DNA of 64,000 nt, taken from Streptomyces mangrovisoli. Its GTDB lineage: Bacteria > Actinomycetota > Actinomycetes > Streptomycetales > Streptomycetaceae. The stretch is from contig NZ_LAVA02000083.1 in assembly GCF_000974985.2 (NCBI RefSeq), positions 62,001 to 126,000 of the forward strand, read 5' to 3'. Every line of letters begins with the position of its first letter. Position 1 is the stretch's first letter. This document shows, piece after piece, positions 24,421 to 33,743 of the stretch. Both the position numbers and the translations under genes were made by a program. The notes under the pieces were generated by a model. The model worked only from the letters and a program-made list of their open reading frames with translations. It did no database searches and was not told where the DNA came from.

Positions 24421-25758
24421 TTGGCCCAACTTCAAGAAACGCCCTCCGGGGTCGGCCCTCCTCTCGACGGCCCGGCGCGTTCGGAACCGGCACAAGAGAC
24501 ACATCCCGCCCCCGCCACCTGGCGCACGTCCGCGCTCGCCGGCATGGCGTCCTACCTGGACGCCGGGTCGATCGTGGCCCTCGGCGCCGGGCTGACCCTG
24601 TTCCAGGCGCGGCTGCACCTGTCCAGCGGGGCCGTCGGCGCCCTGACGGCGCTCGGCCCCAATGCCGTCGGATGCGCGATCGGCGCGTTCATAGGCGGGC
24701 GCCTCGGCGACCGCCTGGGGCGCAAGCGCATCTACAAGTACGACCTCCTGCTGTACGCCGCCGGCATGCTGGCCATGGCGCTGTCCGTGAACACCGTCAT
24801 GCTGTTCGCGGGCACGATCGCCGTCGGGGTGGCCGTCGGCGCCGACGTGCCCACCTCCCTCGCCCTGGTCGGCGAGAACGCGCCGCCGCGCGCCCGGGGC
24901 CGGCTGCTCGGCCTGACCCAGGTCGCCTGGAACCTCGGGCCCGTCGTCGTCCTGCTGCTCTCCTTCGCGTTCGCGCCGCTCGGACTGCTCGGCGTGCGGC
25001 TGGTGTTCCTGCACCTGTTCGCCGTCGCCATGGTCGTCTGGGGGCTACGGCGCCGGGTCGCGGAGTCGGCCCGCTGGCAGTCGGCGCGCTCCCCGGACCG
25101 GCCCGCCCCGGACGCGCGGCCCCGCTCCCTCTTCAGCGGCGCCCATCTTGCCGCGCTGACCTGGACCACCACGATCTACCTCTTCTGGAACCTCGCCGCG
25201 GGCACCAGCGGCACCTTCACGCCGTACATGGTGGAGACGCTGCACGCCGGCAGCCGGGCCGCCGGACTCGCGCTGAGCAGCGCGGGCTTCCTGATCGGCC
25301 TGGTGGGGACGGTCGTGCTGTTCATGCGGTTCGCGGACCGCTCGCACCGCACCCGCAGACGCATGTGGGCCGTGGGCGGTGTCCTCCAGGTCGGCGCGTA
25401 CCTGCTGTATCTGGTGCTGCCGTTCAGCGTGCCCGTCATCTGCGCCAACATCGCGCTCTTCGGCGTCGGCTCCGCCCTCGCGGGAGAGGGTTTCTACAAG
25501 GTGTTCAGCCAGGAGCTGTTCCCCACCCTGCTGCGCAGCACCGCGCAGGGGTTCACCTTCGGCATGGCGCGCTCGGTGCTCGGCGTGTGGAGCCTGGCCC
25601 TGGTGCCGCTGCTCGCCCACACCGGCATCCGCCCGCTCAGCGCCCTGCTCGCGTTCTTCCTGTTCGTGAGCGCGGTCGTGGGCTGGTTCTTCATGCCGGA
25701 CACGGCGGGCAAGTCGCTGGAGCACATCGAGCGCGAGCGCGGCGGACAGCCGGCCTGA
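24421..25758 (+). CDS. MFS sugar-type transporter
   Basis: Major facilitator superfamily permease of 445 residues resembling the sugar porter group. It has GRLGDRLGRKRIYKYD between helices 2 and 3, GVAVGADVPTSLALVGENAPPRARGRLLG, and a late FSQELFPTLLRSTAQG segment. The first 40 residues are a non-conserved cytoplasmic tail. TTG 24421 is chosen because GGAG is 7 bases upstream and the earlier ATG (24385) overlaps the predicted -10 element. It is convergent with the LacI gene, and an operator-like site upstream links it to that regulator. Possibly it imports the monosaccharide released by the rhamnosidase. Confidence 0.87.
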   Translation: MAQLQETPSGVGPPLDGPARSEPAQETHPAPATWRTSALAGMASYLDAGSIVALGAGLTLFQARLHLSSGAVGALTALGPNAVGCAIGAFIGGRLGDRLGRKRIYKYDLLLYAAGMLAMALSVNTVMLFAGTIAVGVAVGADVPTSLALVGENAPPRARGRLLGLTQVAWNLGPVVVLLLSFAFAPLGLLGVRLVFLHLFAVAMVVWGLRRRVAESARWQSARSPDRPAPDARPRSLFSGAHLAALTWTTTIYLFWNLAAGTSGTFTPYMVETLHAGSRAAGLALSSAGFLIGLVGTVVLFMRFADRSHRTRRRMWAVGGVLQVGAYLLYLVLPFSVPVICANIALFGVGSALAGEGFYKVFSQELFPTLLRSTAQGFTFGMARSVLGVWSLALVPLLAHTGIRPLSALLAFFLFVSAVVGWFFMPDTAGKSLEHIERERGGQPA

Positions 25759-25770
25759 TCCCGGCCGTAC

Positions 25771-25810
25771 GGCAGGCGGGCCGAGGAGAGCTTTCCTCGG
25801 CCCGCCTGCC
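25771..25810. terminator. Bidirectional terminator between MFS and lacI-type gene
   Basis: A perfect 17-base stem (25771-25787 with 25794-25810) and 6-base loop is followed by gctttcccc. It sits in the 109-base gap between convergent genes. Confidence 0.8.
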
Positions 25811-25867
25811 GCTTTCCCCGACCCCCGCGCACCGCTTCCCTCGGCGGGCCCCCACGCACCGCCTCCC

Positions 25868-26911
25868 TCAGTCCCCGCCCACCGCCCCGGTGCTGTCCCG
25901 CACCACCAGCCGCGGCGTCATCGTCACCTGGGCGGCCCGGTCCCGGTGGCCCTCCACGCGCTCGACGAGCATCCGGGCCGCCGTGGACCCCATGGTGTGC
26001 CCGGCCTGGTCGACGCTGGTCAGCTGGACGGTGGCCAGGTCCGCGAGGGCGGTGTTGTTGTAGCCCGCCAGGGAGACGTCCTCCGAAACCCGCAGGCCGA
26101 TCTCGTGGGCCGCCCGCCAGACCCCCAGGGCGGCGACATCGGCCCCGGTCATGATCGCGGTGGGCCGGCGCTCCGCGGTCAGCAGGCTCATCCCGGCCTT
26201 GTAGCCGCCCTCGTCGGAGTAGGCGGCCTTGTGCACCCGGGCGTGCGCGCCGAGGCCGTGGCGCTCCATCGCCTCCAGATAGCCGTTGGTCAGCACGATC
26301 TCGGGGGTGCGCGCCCACTTGCCGGTGCGGGTGCCGGGCGCGGAGACCAGGGCGATGTCACGGTGCCCGAGGGAGACGAGGTGGTCGACCACGAGCCCGG
26401 CCCCGAGCCCGTCCGCGTCGAGGACGGAGTCGTGGATGTCGGAGGCGTCGTGGTGGCCGATGACGACGGTCGGTGTGGACTGCGCCATGGCGAGGACCTC
26501 GGCGCGCGGGGTGCCCGGCGCGATGAGGATCAGGCCGTCCATCTGGCGGTCGACCATGGACCGGATGGTCTTCGCCTGTGAGGCGGCGTCGAAGCCCGCC
26601 GCGCCGATCATGACGGTGTACTCGCTGTCGTGCAGCTCGTCGCGGATGCCGTCGAGGATGTCGGCGAAGAAGGTGTTGCGGATGTTGTCGAGCAGCACGC
26701 CGATCGTGTACGTCCGCCCGCGCATTCCGCGTGCCGCGGCGTGCGGCCGGTAGTCCAGTTCGGCCATGGCCGACCGGACCCGCTCCTGCATGGACGCGCT
26801 GACGCCGTAGGCGTTGCGCAGCACCTTGGAGACCGCGGCCGTCGACACCCCCGCGTGGCGGGCGACGTCGGTGATGGTCACGCGCTTCTTCCGCTGGGGT
26901 GCGGATTCCAT
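25868..26911 (-). CDS. LacI-family transcriptional regulator
   Basis: LacI/GalR repressor of 347 residues. The DNA-binding domain TITDVARHAGVSTAAVSKVLRN occupies residues 12-33 with the hinge helix to about 60. It is followed by a periplasmic-binding-protein-like effector domain (YTIGVLLDNIRNTFFADILDGI, then ADVAALGVWRAAHEIGLRVSEDVSLAGYNNTALAD). ATG 26911 has AGGAGG upstream. It is divergent from the ABC importer and GH78 operon. Three related AACGTT-type sites lie before this gene, the importer operon and the MFS gene. A sugar, perhaps rhamnose or a rhamnoside, is the probable inducer. Confidence 0.93.
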   Translation of the reverse strand: MESAPQRKKRVTITDVARHAGVSTAAVSKVLRNAYGVSASMQERVRSAMAELDYRPHAAARGMRGRTYTIGVLLDNIRNTFFADILDGIRDELHDSEYTVMIGAAGFDAASQAKTIRSMVDRQMDGLILIAPGTPRAEVLAMAQSTPTVVIGHHDASDIHDSVLDADGLGAGLVVDHLVSLGHRDIALVSAPGTRTGKWARTPEIVLTNGYLEAMERHGLGAHARVHKAAYSDEGGYKAGMSLLTAERRPTAIMTGADVAALGVWRAAHEIGLRVSEDVSLAGYNNTALADLATVQLTSVDQAGHTMGSTAARMLVERVEGHRDRAAQVTMTPRLVVRDSTGAVGGD

Positions 26912-26940
26912 GCCGGCTGCCTCCTGCGCTCTTCACGGTC

Positions 26941-26952
26941 AGTGTAACGGTC
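26941..26952 (-). promoter_or_regulatory. LacI-type operator-like site, autoregulatory
   Basis: Read leftwards this is GACCGTTACACT, matching the RAMCGTTRYACW form shared with 24338 and 27124. It lies about 30 bases upstream of the LacI start. Confidence 0.45.
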
Positions 26953-27123
26953 TACACCATAGCGCTCCAGTCGCGCCAGAGGTGAGCACCCTGCCCGGGG
27001 TGCGGCCCGCGCCGCCCCGCGCCGCGCCCCGTCTCCTGGTACCCGACATTGCGCCGCCGCTACGGACGTATGTCTTGACGGAAACGTGCGTCCCATGCAC
27101 TGTGGACCCCGCCCCGCCGTAGA

Positions 27124-27135
27124 GAACGTTATACA
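27124..27135 (+). promoter_or_regulatory. LacI-type operator-like site before ABC importer
   Basis: GAACGTTATACA matches the other two sites of this locus. TTGACG at 27075-27080 may be a -35 element, which would put the site near the start of transcription, a repressing position. Confidence 0.55.
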
Positions 27136-27209
27136 AAACCTCGACGCTCGCGGCGTTCCTGAGGCCTGCCGCCGTGCGCCTCCGATCAATGACGACAGGG
27201 AGCCCTGCT

Positions 27210-28526
27210 GTGATCACCGACTCTTCCCCTGCCAGAAGGGCCCGCGTGGCCGGTCTGACCGCGAGCGCCGCCGCGATGGTCGTCCTCGTCTCCGCCTGCG
27301 GAGGCACGGGCGGCGGTGCCGCCTCGGCGCCGAAGAACTTCAGCTACTTGAGCGTCACGGAGAACACCACGGTCCGGACCGCCCTCACGACGCTGTCCAA
27401 GGGCGCCTGCACGTCGGCGAACGAGGCGCTGCCGCTCAAGGTGGAGACGGTTCCCCAGGCGAGCCTGGACCAGAAGCTCCAGCTGCTCGCCGGGCAGAAC
27501 GCGCTGCCGGTGCAGTTCGCCGCGGGCAACGCCCCCGCCCTGACCAGCAAGCTGTACAAGGCCGGCCAGGTCGCCGACCTGGAGAAGCAGCTCAAGAGCC
27601 TGGGCGTCTACGACCAGCTGGAGCCCGGCGCCGTCTCCACGATCAAGGCGCTCTACGGCGGCAAGCTGGCCGTGCTGCCGTACGAGTACAACATCGAGGG
27701 GATCTTCTACAACAAGAAGATCTTCGCGGCGAACGGTCTGAGCGAGCCGCAGACGTGGGACGAGCTGGTCGCGGCGGCCGCGAAGCTCCAGGCCAAGGGC
27801 GTCCAGGCGTTCTCCGCCTCGGGTCAGCAGGGCTGGCCGATCACCCGGCTGGTCAGCGGCTACCTCTACCGCAGCCTCGGCCCCGACGCGCTGAAGGACG
27901 TCGCCGACGGCAAGGCCAAGCTCACCGACCCGCAGTACGTGCAGGCCGCCCAGGCGGTCGCCGACCTCGGCAAGAAGGGCTACTTCGGCAAGGGTGTCGG
28001 CTCGATCGACTACGACACCGCGATGAACCAGTTCCTGTCCGGCAAGGCCGCCATGTTCTACATGGGCAGCTGGGCGCTGGCGAACATCGCCGACGCCAAG
28101 CAGGACAAGGTCGGCGCGGACAACGTCGGCTTCATGCCCTTCCCGGCGGTCACGGGCGGCAAGGGCTCCATCGGCCAGTACCCCTCGAACGTCGGCCTCG
28201 GCATCACGCTCGGCGCGAAGACCTTCGACAGCAAGACCGGCGCCTGGGTGTCCTGCATCGCGAAGAACTACGGCAGCACCGCGCTGAAGGACCAGGGCGC
28301 CATCTCCGGCTTCAAGGTCAACTCCTCCGTCACCGACGCCAACGCCGTGACCAGCCAGGTCCGTTCGACGATCAGTGACTCGAAGCAGAACGTGCTGTGG
28401 TTCGAGGCTCTGTTCAGCACCAAGGCGACCACGGTCAGCCAGACCAATGCCGCAAGCCTCGTCAACGGCACCATGAGCGCCCAGCAGTTCATGCAGACGG
28501 TGCAGGACGCGCTGAACGCGCAGTGA
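27210..28526 (+). CDS. ABC sugar importer, substrate-binding lipoprotein
   Basis: Family 1 extracellular solute-binding protein of 438 residues. A basic signal peptide ends in the lipobox VSAC, so it is lipid-anchored outside the membrane. MalE-like segments include LPYEYNIEGIFYNKKIFAANGLSEPQTWDELVAAAAKL and MNQFLSGKAAMFYMGSWALANI. GTG 27210 is favoured over ATG 27189 by the AGGGAG about 8 bases upstream. It is followed by two permease genes. No ATPase is encoded, so a shared MsiK-type ATPase elsewhere is expected, as is normal in streptomycetes. The neighbouring GH78 gene suggests rhamnosylated oligosaccharides as substrate. Confidence 0.93.
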   Translation: MITDSSPARRARVAGLTASAAAMVVLVSACGGTGGGAASAPKNFSYLSVTENTTVRTALTTLSKGACTSANEALPLKVETVPQASLDQKLQLLAGQNALPVQFAAGNAPALTSKLYKAGQVADLEKQLKSLGVYDQLEPGAVSTIKALYGGKLAVLPYEYNIEGIFYNKKIFAANGLSEPQTWDELVAAAAKLQAKGVQAFSASGQQGWPITRLVSGYLYRSLGPDALKDVADGKAKLTDPQYVQAAQAVADLGKKGYFGKGVGSIDYDTAMNQFLSGKAAMFYMGSWALANIADAKQDKVGADNVGFMPFPAVTGGKGSIGQYPSNVGLGITLGAKTFDSKTGAWVSCIAKNYGSTALKDQGAISGFKVNSSVTDANAVTSQVRSTISDSKQNVLWFEALFSTKATTVSQTNAASLVNGTMSAQQFMQTVQDALNAQ

Positions 28527-28606
28527 CCGGCCGGGGCGGCGTGCACCGCCCGCCGCCCCGCCCTCGCCCCGTACCGCACTCCGACGTCATCGAAGTGGAA
28601 TCCCCC

Positions 28607-29491
28607 ATGCACCGCGTACTAGGTGACCGCAGGGCCGTCGCCGTCCTGCTCGGTCCCGCCCTGCTCGTCTACTCCCTGATCATGCTGGTCCCCATGCTGT
28701 GGTCGCTGGGGTATGCGTTCACCAAGGGCAACACCATCGACGGCTTCACCGGCAACGGTGTCGCCAACTTCTCCCGCCTGCTGACCGATCCGGCCGTCCA
28801 CCAGGCGCTGTGGTTCACCCTCAAGTACGCCGTCGTCGTGACCGTCGGACAGGTGGCCGCCGGCTATCTGCTGGCCCTGCTCTACGTCTTCTTCCTCAAG
28901 AAGGCCTCTGCGCTGGTGCGGACTCTGGTGTTCTTCCCGGTCGTGCTGCCCACGGTGGCCGTCGGCCTGCTCTTCCAGAAGTTCTTCCAGGTCGCCCCGC
29001 AGACGGGCCCCGTCAACTCCCTCCTGAACGCCGTCGGGATCGAGTCCGTCGACTGGTTCGGCAGCGCCGGGCACGCCTTCTGGGTCCTGATCATCATGGA
29101 CATCTGGCGCTCCATGGGCTTCTACGCCGTGCTGCTCTTCGCCGGACTCGTCGACATCCCCGACGAGGTCCTCGAATCGGCGCGCCTCGACGGCGCTTCG
29201 GGCCTGCGGCTGATCCGTCACATCGTGCTGCCGCTGTCCCTGCCCGTGCTCATGTCTTCGGTCATCTTCAGCGTCAACGGCACCCTGAAGGTCTTCGACT
29301 CCCTCGTGGCGCTCACAGGCGGCGGCCCGGGCAACAGCACCACCCCGCTGACCCTCTACATGTTCCAGACGTCGTTCACGTACAGCGACTACGGCTACGG
29401 CAGCACCATCGCGCTGCTGCTGACCGTGGTGTGCCTGATGGTGACGCTGGTCGTCTTCCGCGTCTCGCGCCGCGACCTCACGAAGGGCTGA
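28607..29491 (+). CDS. ABC sugar importer permease (MalF type)
   Basis: Carbohydrate ABC permease of 294 residues with six membrane helices. It carries the EAA loop ESARLDGASGLRLIRHIVLPL, which docks on the ATPase. Late GGGPGNSTTPLTLYMFQTSF is typical of MalF/UgpA-type subunits. ATG 28607 follows GTGGAATCCCCC. It sits between the binding protein (80-base gap) and the second permease (4-base gap), forming one importer. Confidence 0.93.
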   Translation: MHRVLGDRRAVAVLLGPALLVYSLIMLVPMLWSLGYAFTKGNTIDGFTGNGVANFSRLLTDPAVHQALWFTLKYAVVVTVGQVAAGYLLALLYVFFLKKASALVRTLVFFPVVLPTVAVGLLFQKFFQVAPQTGPVNSLLNAVGIESVDWFGSAGHAFWVLIIMDIWRSMGFYAVLLFAGLVDIPDEVLESARLDGASGLRLIRHIVLPLSLPVLMSSVIFSVNGTLKVFDSLVALTGGGPGNSTTPLTLYMFQTSFTYSDYGYGSTIALLLTVVCLMVTLVVFRVSRRDLTKG

Positions 29492-29495
29492 ACCC

Positions 29496-30413
29496 ATGGC
29501 AGTCGACACGCCTTTGAAGACCGCCTCGGCCCGCATCGGCGGGCGGACCGCCCGCAACGGGCGCCCGGGACGCCCGCGCCACGGAAGGCGCCTCGGCCGG
29601 CGCCTGTGGGTGAAGGCAGTCGTCGCGGTTCTGCTGGTCGTCGAGGTCTACCCGCTGGTGTGGATGTTCCTGACGTCCCTGAAGTCCAACGACGACTACC
29701 TCAACCACTCCACCTGGAGCCTGCCGACGCACTGGGAGTGGAGCAACTACTCCGCGGCCTGGACCACCGGCCACATCGGGCTGTACGTCCGCAACAGCCT
29801 GCTCGCCGTCCTGCCGTCCCTGGCTCTGATCCTGCTGCTGGGCGCGGCGGCCGGGTTCGCCCTCCAGATCATGGTGTGGAAGGGCCGCAGCCTCACCCTG
29901 CTGCTGTTCCTCGCCGGGATCATGGTGCCCTCGCAGATGATCCTGCTGCCCCTGTTCACCGTGTACTTCCAGGCCGGACTCTCGGGCACGCTCTGGCCGT
30001 TGATCCTCACCTACACCGGAACCGGCCTGCCGCTCACGGTGTTCATGATGGCCACCTACTACAAGTCCGTGCCCCGCGAGCTGTTCGAGGCGGCCACCAT
30101 CGACGGAGCCGGCATCCTGCGCGCGTTCTGGAGCATCAGCCTGCCCGTCGTGCGCAACGCCGTCCTGACCGTCGGCCTGGTCCAGTTCTTCTTCCTCTGG
30201 AACGACCTGCTGATCGCGCTGACCTTCACCAACGACCAGGATCTGCGCACCATCCAGGTCGGACTGCTCAACTTCACCGGCGACTTCGGCGCCACCCAGT
30301 ACGGTCCGCTGTTCGCCGCCATCTGCATCAACGTCTTCGGGACGCTGCTCGTCTACCTCTTCCTCAACCAGAAGGTCATGAAGGGACTGACCGGAGGCGC
30401 CGTGAAGGGCTGA
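29496..30413 (+). CDS. ABC sugar importer permease (MalG type)
   Basis: Carbohydrate ABC permease of 305 residues, MalG/UgpE type. An Arg-rich cytoplasmic N-terminus (about 40 residues) precedes six membrane helices. The EAA loop reads EAATIDGAGILRAFWSISLP. It starts 4 bases after the first permease stop, so it is co-translated. The rhamnosidase gene follows after 64 bases. Confidence 0.93.
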   Translation: MAVDTPLKTASARIGGRTARNGRPGRPRHGRRLGRRLWVKAVVAVLLVVEVYPLVWMFLTSLKSNDDYLNHSTWSLPTHWEWSNYSAAWTTGHIGLYVRNSLLAVLPSLALILLLGAAAGFALQIMVWKGRSLTLLLFLAGIMVPSQMILLPLFTVYFQAGLSGTLWPLILTYTGTGLPLTVFMMATYYKSVPRELFEAATIDGAGILRAFWSISLPVVRNAVLTVGLVQFFFLWNDLLIALTFTNDQDLRTIQVGLLNFTGDFGATQYGPLFAAICINVFGTLLVYLFLNQKVMKGLTGGAVKG

Positions 30414-30477
30414 CACCACCCCGCCCTCCCGGCCGCCACGGTCGAACCACCCCCTCAACGGAAGGTCCCCACACCCG

Positions 30478-33108
30478 ATGTCCCTTCAGCCTGCCCCCAT
30501 CACGTTCGAACACCTGAGCGATGGACTGGGTGCGGGAGTGGCCGCGCCCCGCCTGTCCTGGACGCTGCCACCCGGCGCCGCCGTACAGGACGCGTACGAG
30601 ATCGAGATCGAACGCGACGGCACCCGGTACCTCCGCGGCACCTCGCACCGGGGTGCCACCCCCTACCGCACGGGCCGGATCCCCGGCCCCGAACAGATCC
30701 TGGTCCGCTGGCCGGGAGCGCCCCTCGCCTCCCGGGAACGCGCCGTCGTCCGCGTCCGCGTGTGGACCGGCGGCGACACGCCGTCCCCGTGGAGCCCCCC
30801 GGCCGCCGTCGAGGCCGGTCTCCTCGCTCCGGGCGACTGGCGCGCCGTACCGGTCGGCGCCGACCGGCCCGAGGATCCCGACAGCGACCGCCGGCCGGCC
30901 CGCGTGCTCAGGGACTTCACCCTCGACCGGCCCGTGGCCCGCGCCCGCCTCTACATCACCGCCCACGGACTGTACGAGGCCGAGATCAACGGCCGCCGCG
31001 TCGGCGACGACACCCTCTCCCCGGGCTGGACCGTCTACGGCGAACGCCTGCGCTACCGCACCTACGACGTCACCGGTCACCTCGCCCCCGGCGCCAACAC
31101 CATCGGCGCCTGGCTGGGCGACGGCTGGTACCGCGGCCGCATCGGCTTCGACGGCGGCCACCGCAACCTCTACGGCACCGACCAGTCCCTCATCGCCCAG
31201 CTGGAGGTCACCCACGACGACGGCACCACCACGGTCGTCGCCACCGACGCCGACTGGCTCGCCGCCACCGGCCCGGTCCTCTTCTCCGGCCTGTACGAGG
31301 GAGAGACCTTCGACGCCCGGCTGCACGACCCCCGTTGGTCCACCCCGCACGGCGACCGCGAGGCCGGCTGGCACCGCGTCGCCACCGGCAGCCGCGACCC
31401 GCGCACCCTGATCGCCCCCACCGGCGCGCCCGTGCGCTGCACCGAGGAGATCGCCCCCGTCACCGTCACCGCCAAGGGCGAGGGCCGCCATCTGCTCGAC
31501 TTCGGGCAGAACCTGGTCGGCCGGCTGCGGATCACCGTCGACGGACCCGCGGGCACCGCCGTCACCCTGCGCCACGCCGAAGTGCTCCAGGACGGCGAAC
31601 TCGCCACCCGCCCGCTGCGCGAGGCCATTTCGACCGACACCTACGTCCTCGACGGCTCCGGCGCGCAGACCTGGGAGCCCCGCTTCACCCTGCACGGCTT
31701 CCGCTACGCCGAAGTCGACGGCTGGCCCGGCGCGTTGACCCCGGACGCCGTCACGGCCCGCGTGTACCACACCGACATGACCCGCACCGGCTGGTTCGAG
31801 TGCAGCGACCCGATGGTCAACCGGCTGCACGAGAACGTCGTCTGGAGCATGCGCGGCAACTTCGTCGACATCCCCACCGACTGCCCGCAGCGCGACGAAC
31901 GCCTCGGCTGGACCGGCGACATCCAGGTCTTCGCCCCCACCGCCTCCTTCCTCTACGACTGCGCGGGGATGCTCGACTCCTGGCTCACCGACGTCGGCGT
32001 GGAGCAACTCCCCGACGGCACGGTCCCCTGGTACGTGCCCGTCATCCCCGGCGAGCCGATATGGACCCCCGTCCAGCCCGGTGCCGCGTGGGGCGACGTC
32101 GCCACCCTCACCCCCTGGATGCTCTACCAGCGCTTCGGCGACCGCGAACTGCTGCGCCGCCACTACCCGATGGGGCGCGCCTGGGTCGACCTCATGACCC
32201 GGCTCGCCGGGCCGAGCCGACTGTGGGACACCGGCTTCCAGCTCGGCGACTGGCTCGACCCCATCGCCCCGCCCGAGGACCCCGCCGCCGCCCGCACCGA
32301 CCGCTACCTCGTGGCGACCGCCTACTTCGCCTGGTCCACCCGCCATCTCGCGCTGACCGCCGAGGCGTTGGGCCTCGACGAGGACGCCGCTCGCTACGCG
32401 GGGCTCGCCGACGAGGTCGCTGCGGCCTTCCGCCGCCGCTACGTCGCCCCCGGCTCCCTGATGACCAGCGACAGCCCCACGGCCTACTCCGTCGCCCTCG
32501 CCTTCGACCTGCTCGACGGGGAGCGGGCGCGCCAGAGAGCCGGCGACCGGCTCGCCGAACTGGTGCTGCGCGACGGCGCCCGCATCGCCACCGGCTTCGT
32601 GGGCACCCCGCTGATCTGCGACGCGCTCACCGACACCGGCCATCTCGACGTCGCCTACCGGCTGCTGACGCAGACCGAGTGCCCGTCGTGGCTGTACACC
32701 GTGACGATGGGGGCGACCACCATCTGGGAGCGCTGGGACAGCCTGCGTCCGGACGGAACCCTCAACCCCGGCGGCATGACATCCTTCAACCACTACGCGC
32801 TGGGCGCCGTCGCGGACTGGCTGCACCGCGTCGTCGGCGGCATCGCCCCCGCGGCGCCCGGCTCTCGCGCCCTCACCTTCCGGCCCCGCCCCGGCGGCGG
32901 CATCACCTGGGCGCGCACCCGCCACGAGACGCCCTACGGCACCGCCGCGCTGGCGTGGGAACTGACCGCGGACGGACGGCTCGTCGCCACCGTGACCGTG
33001 CCCCCGGGCTGCACCGGCACCGTCGAACTGCCGGGCCGCGCGCCACTCACCCTCGCCGCCGGAGAGCACGTCGTCGACGGCGCGGGCGGCCAAGGACGTG
33101 CGGCGTGA
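30478..33108 (+). CDS. Alpha-L-rhamnosidase, GH78
   Basis: Glycoside hydrolase family 78 enzyme of 876 residues, removing terminal alpha-L-rhamnose by inversion. Domain order: fibronectin-like N-terminus, Bac_rhamnosid_N (LYITAHGLYEAEINGRRVGDDTLSPGWT), the concanavalin-like domain (HLLDFGQNLVGRLRI), the (alpha/alpha)6 catalytic barrel with TDCPQRDERLGWTGD near residue 475, then TIWERWDSL and the C-terminal beta domain. There is no signal peptide, so it acts in the cytoplasm on imported glycosides. This agrees with its position directly after the ABC importer genes in a LacI-controlled operon. Start ATG 30478. Confidence 0.94.
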   Translation: MSLQPAPITFEHLSDGLGAGVAAPRLSWTLPPGAAVQDAYEIEIERDGTRYLRGTSHRGATPYRTGRIPGPEQILVRWPGAPLASRERAVVRVRVWTGGDTPSPWSPPAAVEAGLLAPGDWRAVPVGADRPEDPDSDRRPARVLRDFTLDRPVARARLYITAHGLYEAEINGRRVGDDTLSPGWTVYGERLRYRTYDVTGHLAPGANTIGAWLGDGWYRGRIGFDGGHRNLYGTDQSLIAQLEVTHDDGTTTVVATDADWLAATGPVLFSGLYEGETFDARLHDPRWSTPHGDREAGWHRVATGSRDPRTLIAPTGAPVRCTEEIAPVTVTAKGEGRHLLDFGQNLVGRLRITVDGPAGTAVTLRHAEVLQDGELATRPLREAISTDTYVLDGSGAQTWEPRFTLHGFRYAEVDGWPGALTPDAVTARVYHTDMTRTGWFECSDPMVNRLHENVVWSMRGNFVDIPTDCPQRDERLGWTGDIQVFAPTASFLYDCAGMLDSWLTDVGVEQLPDGTVPWYVPVIPGEPIWTPVQPGAAWGDVATLTPWMLYQRFGDRELLRRHYPMGRAWVDLMTRLAGPSRLWDTGFQLGDWLDPIAPPEDPAAARTDRYLVATAYFAWSTRHLALTAEALGLDEDAARYAGLADEVAAAFRRRYVAPGSLMTSDSPTAYSVALAFDLLDGERARQRAGDRLAELVLRDGARIATGFVGTPLICDALTDTGHLDVAYRLLTQTECPSWLYTVTMGATTIWERWDSLRPDGTLNPGGMTSFNHYALGAVADWLHRVVGGIAPAAPGSRALTFRPRPGGGITWARTRHETPYGTAALAWELTADGRLVATVTVPPGCTGTVELPGRAPLTLAAGEHVVDGAGGQGRAA

Positions 33109-33130
33109 GCCTGACATCACGCCGCACGGA

Positions 33131-33165
33131 CCGGACCGGGGTCCACGGTTCGGGCCCCGGTCCGG
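33131..33165. terminator. Terminator after GH78 gene
   Basis: CCGGACCGGGG (33131-33141) pairs perfectly with CCCCGGTCCGG (33155-33165) across a 13-base loop, between convergent genes. Confidence 0.75.
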
Positions 33166-33249
33166 CCATGCCGGTCTGCGCGGGGTCCGGCGCAGCACCG
33201 CACACGGAGTTCGCCTGAACCTGCGAGGCCGGGCCGCCCACGGGTCGCC

Positions 33250-33561
33250 TCAGCCACTCATGGCCCAACGGATCGTCGCAGTCGCACCCAGCAGGACGGC
33301 CGGGCCGATCCACCACCACGACATGGTCCGCCGCACCGCCGGCAACAGCCACAGCGCGGCCGCCGCGCCTGCAGAGGCGAGCGTGAGCACGCAGGACAGG
33401 ACGATCCCGGCGTAGGCGTCGTCGTCCCAGGAACCCGAGGGGCGGATCGTCAGCGCCGTCCGGCAGAAGTACGCGGCGATGACCGTGAGCAGAGTCAGCG
33501 GGACCGCGAGGACCAGGCGGAGGCAGCCGTGGTCGTCGGCGGAGAGGTCGGGTTCGGGCAT
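33250..33561 (-). CDS. Small membrane protein, unknown
   Basis: Protein of 103 residues with three predicted membrane helices: VLAVPLTLLTVIAAYF, AGIVLSCVLTLASAGAAAALWLL and WWIGPAVLLGATATIRWA. The short N-terminus is acidic (MPEPDLSADDHG). I recognise no domain. ATG 33561 is preferred over an open extension to 33633, with GAGGAAC upstream. Immediately upstream on the same strand is a protein-like remnant (33562-33720) that may be the end of a lost partner gene. Confidence 0.65.
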   Translation of the reverse strand: MPEPDLSADDHGCLRLVLAVPLTLLTVIAAYFCRTALTIRPSGSWDDDAYAGIVLSCVLTLASAGAAAALWLLPAVRRTMSWWWIGPAVLLGATATIRWAMSG

Positions 33562-33720
33562 CGGCGCAGTGCGTTCCTCGTGTCGGACGGGTTGTCGGTG
33601 AAGACCTGACCGTAGGCCCGGCCGCCGTCGCACTGCCAGTACGGGTCATGCGCACTGCCGTTGATCGAGTCGCATCCCGGCCCCCGCGACGGAATGCTGT
33701 ACCCGGCAGCAGCCCCGCTC
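33562..33720 (-). pseudogene. Possible C-terminal remnant of a lost gene
   Basis: Read leftwards, the frame ending at 33495 encodes a protein-like stretch with two Cys and several aromatic residues (GCDSINGSAHDPYWQCDGG and GRAYGQVFTDNPSDT) and high third-position GC. No start codon or N-terminal part with similar quality precedes it, because the aldo/keto reductase gene begins at 33744 on the other strand. It looks like the tail of a secreted or calcium-binding-like protein truncated by rearrangement. I cannot name the family. Confidence 0.3.
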
Positions 33721-33743
33721 GCCCACCGACTGGAGGACCCCTG

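Noticed and set aside
30376..33198. 940-codon frame opposite the GH78 gene
   Set aside because: Antisense shadow of a well-identified rhamnosidase; no recognisable domains.
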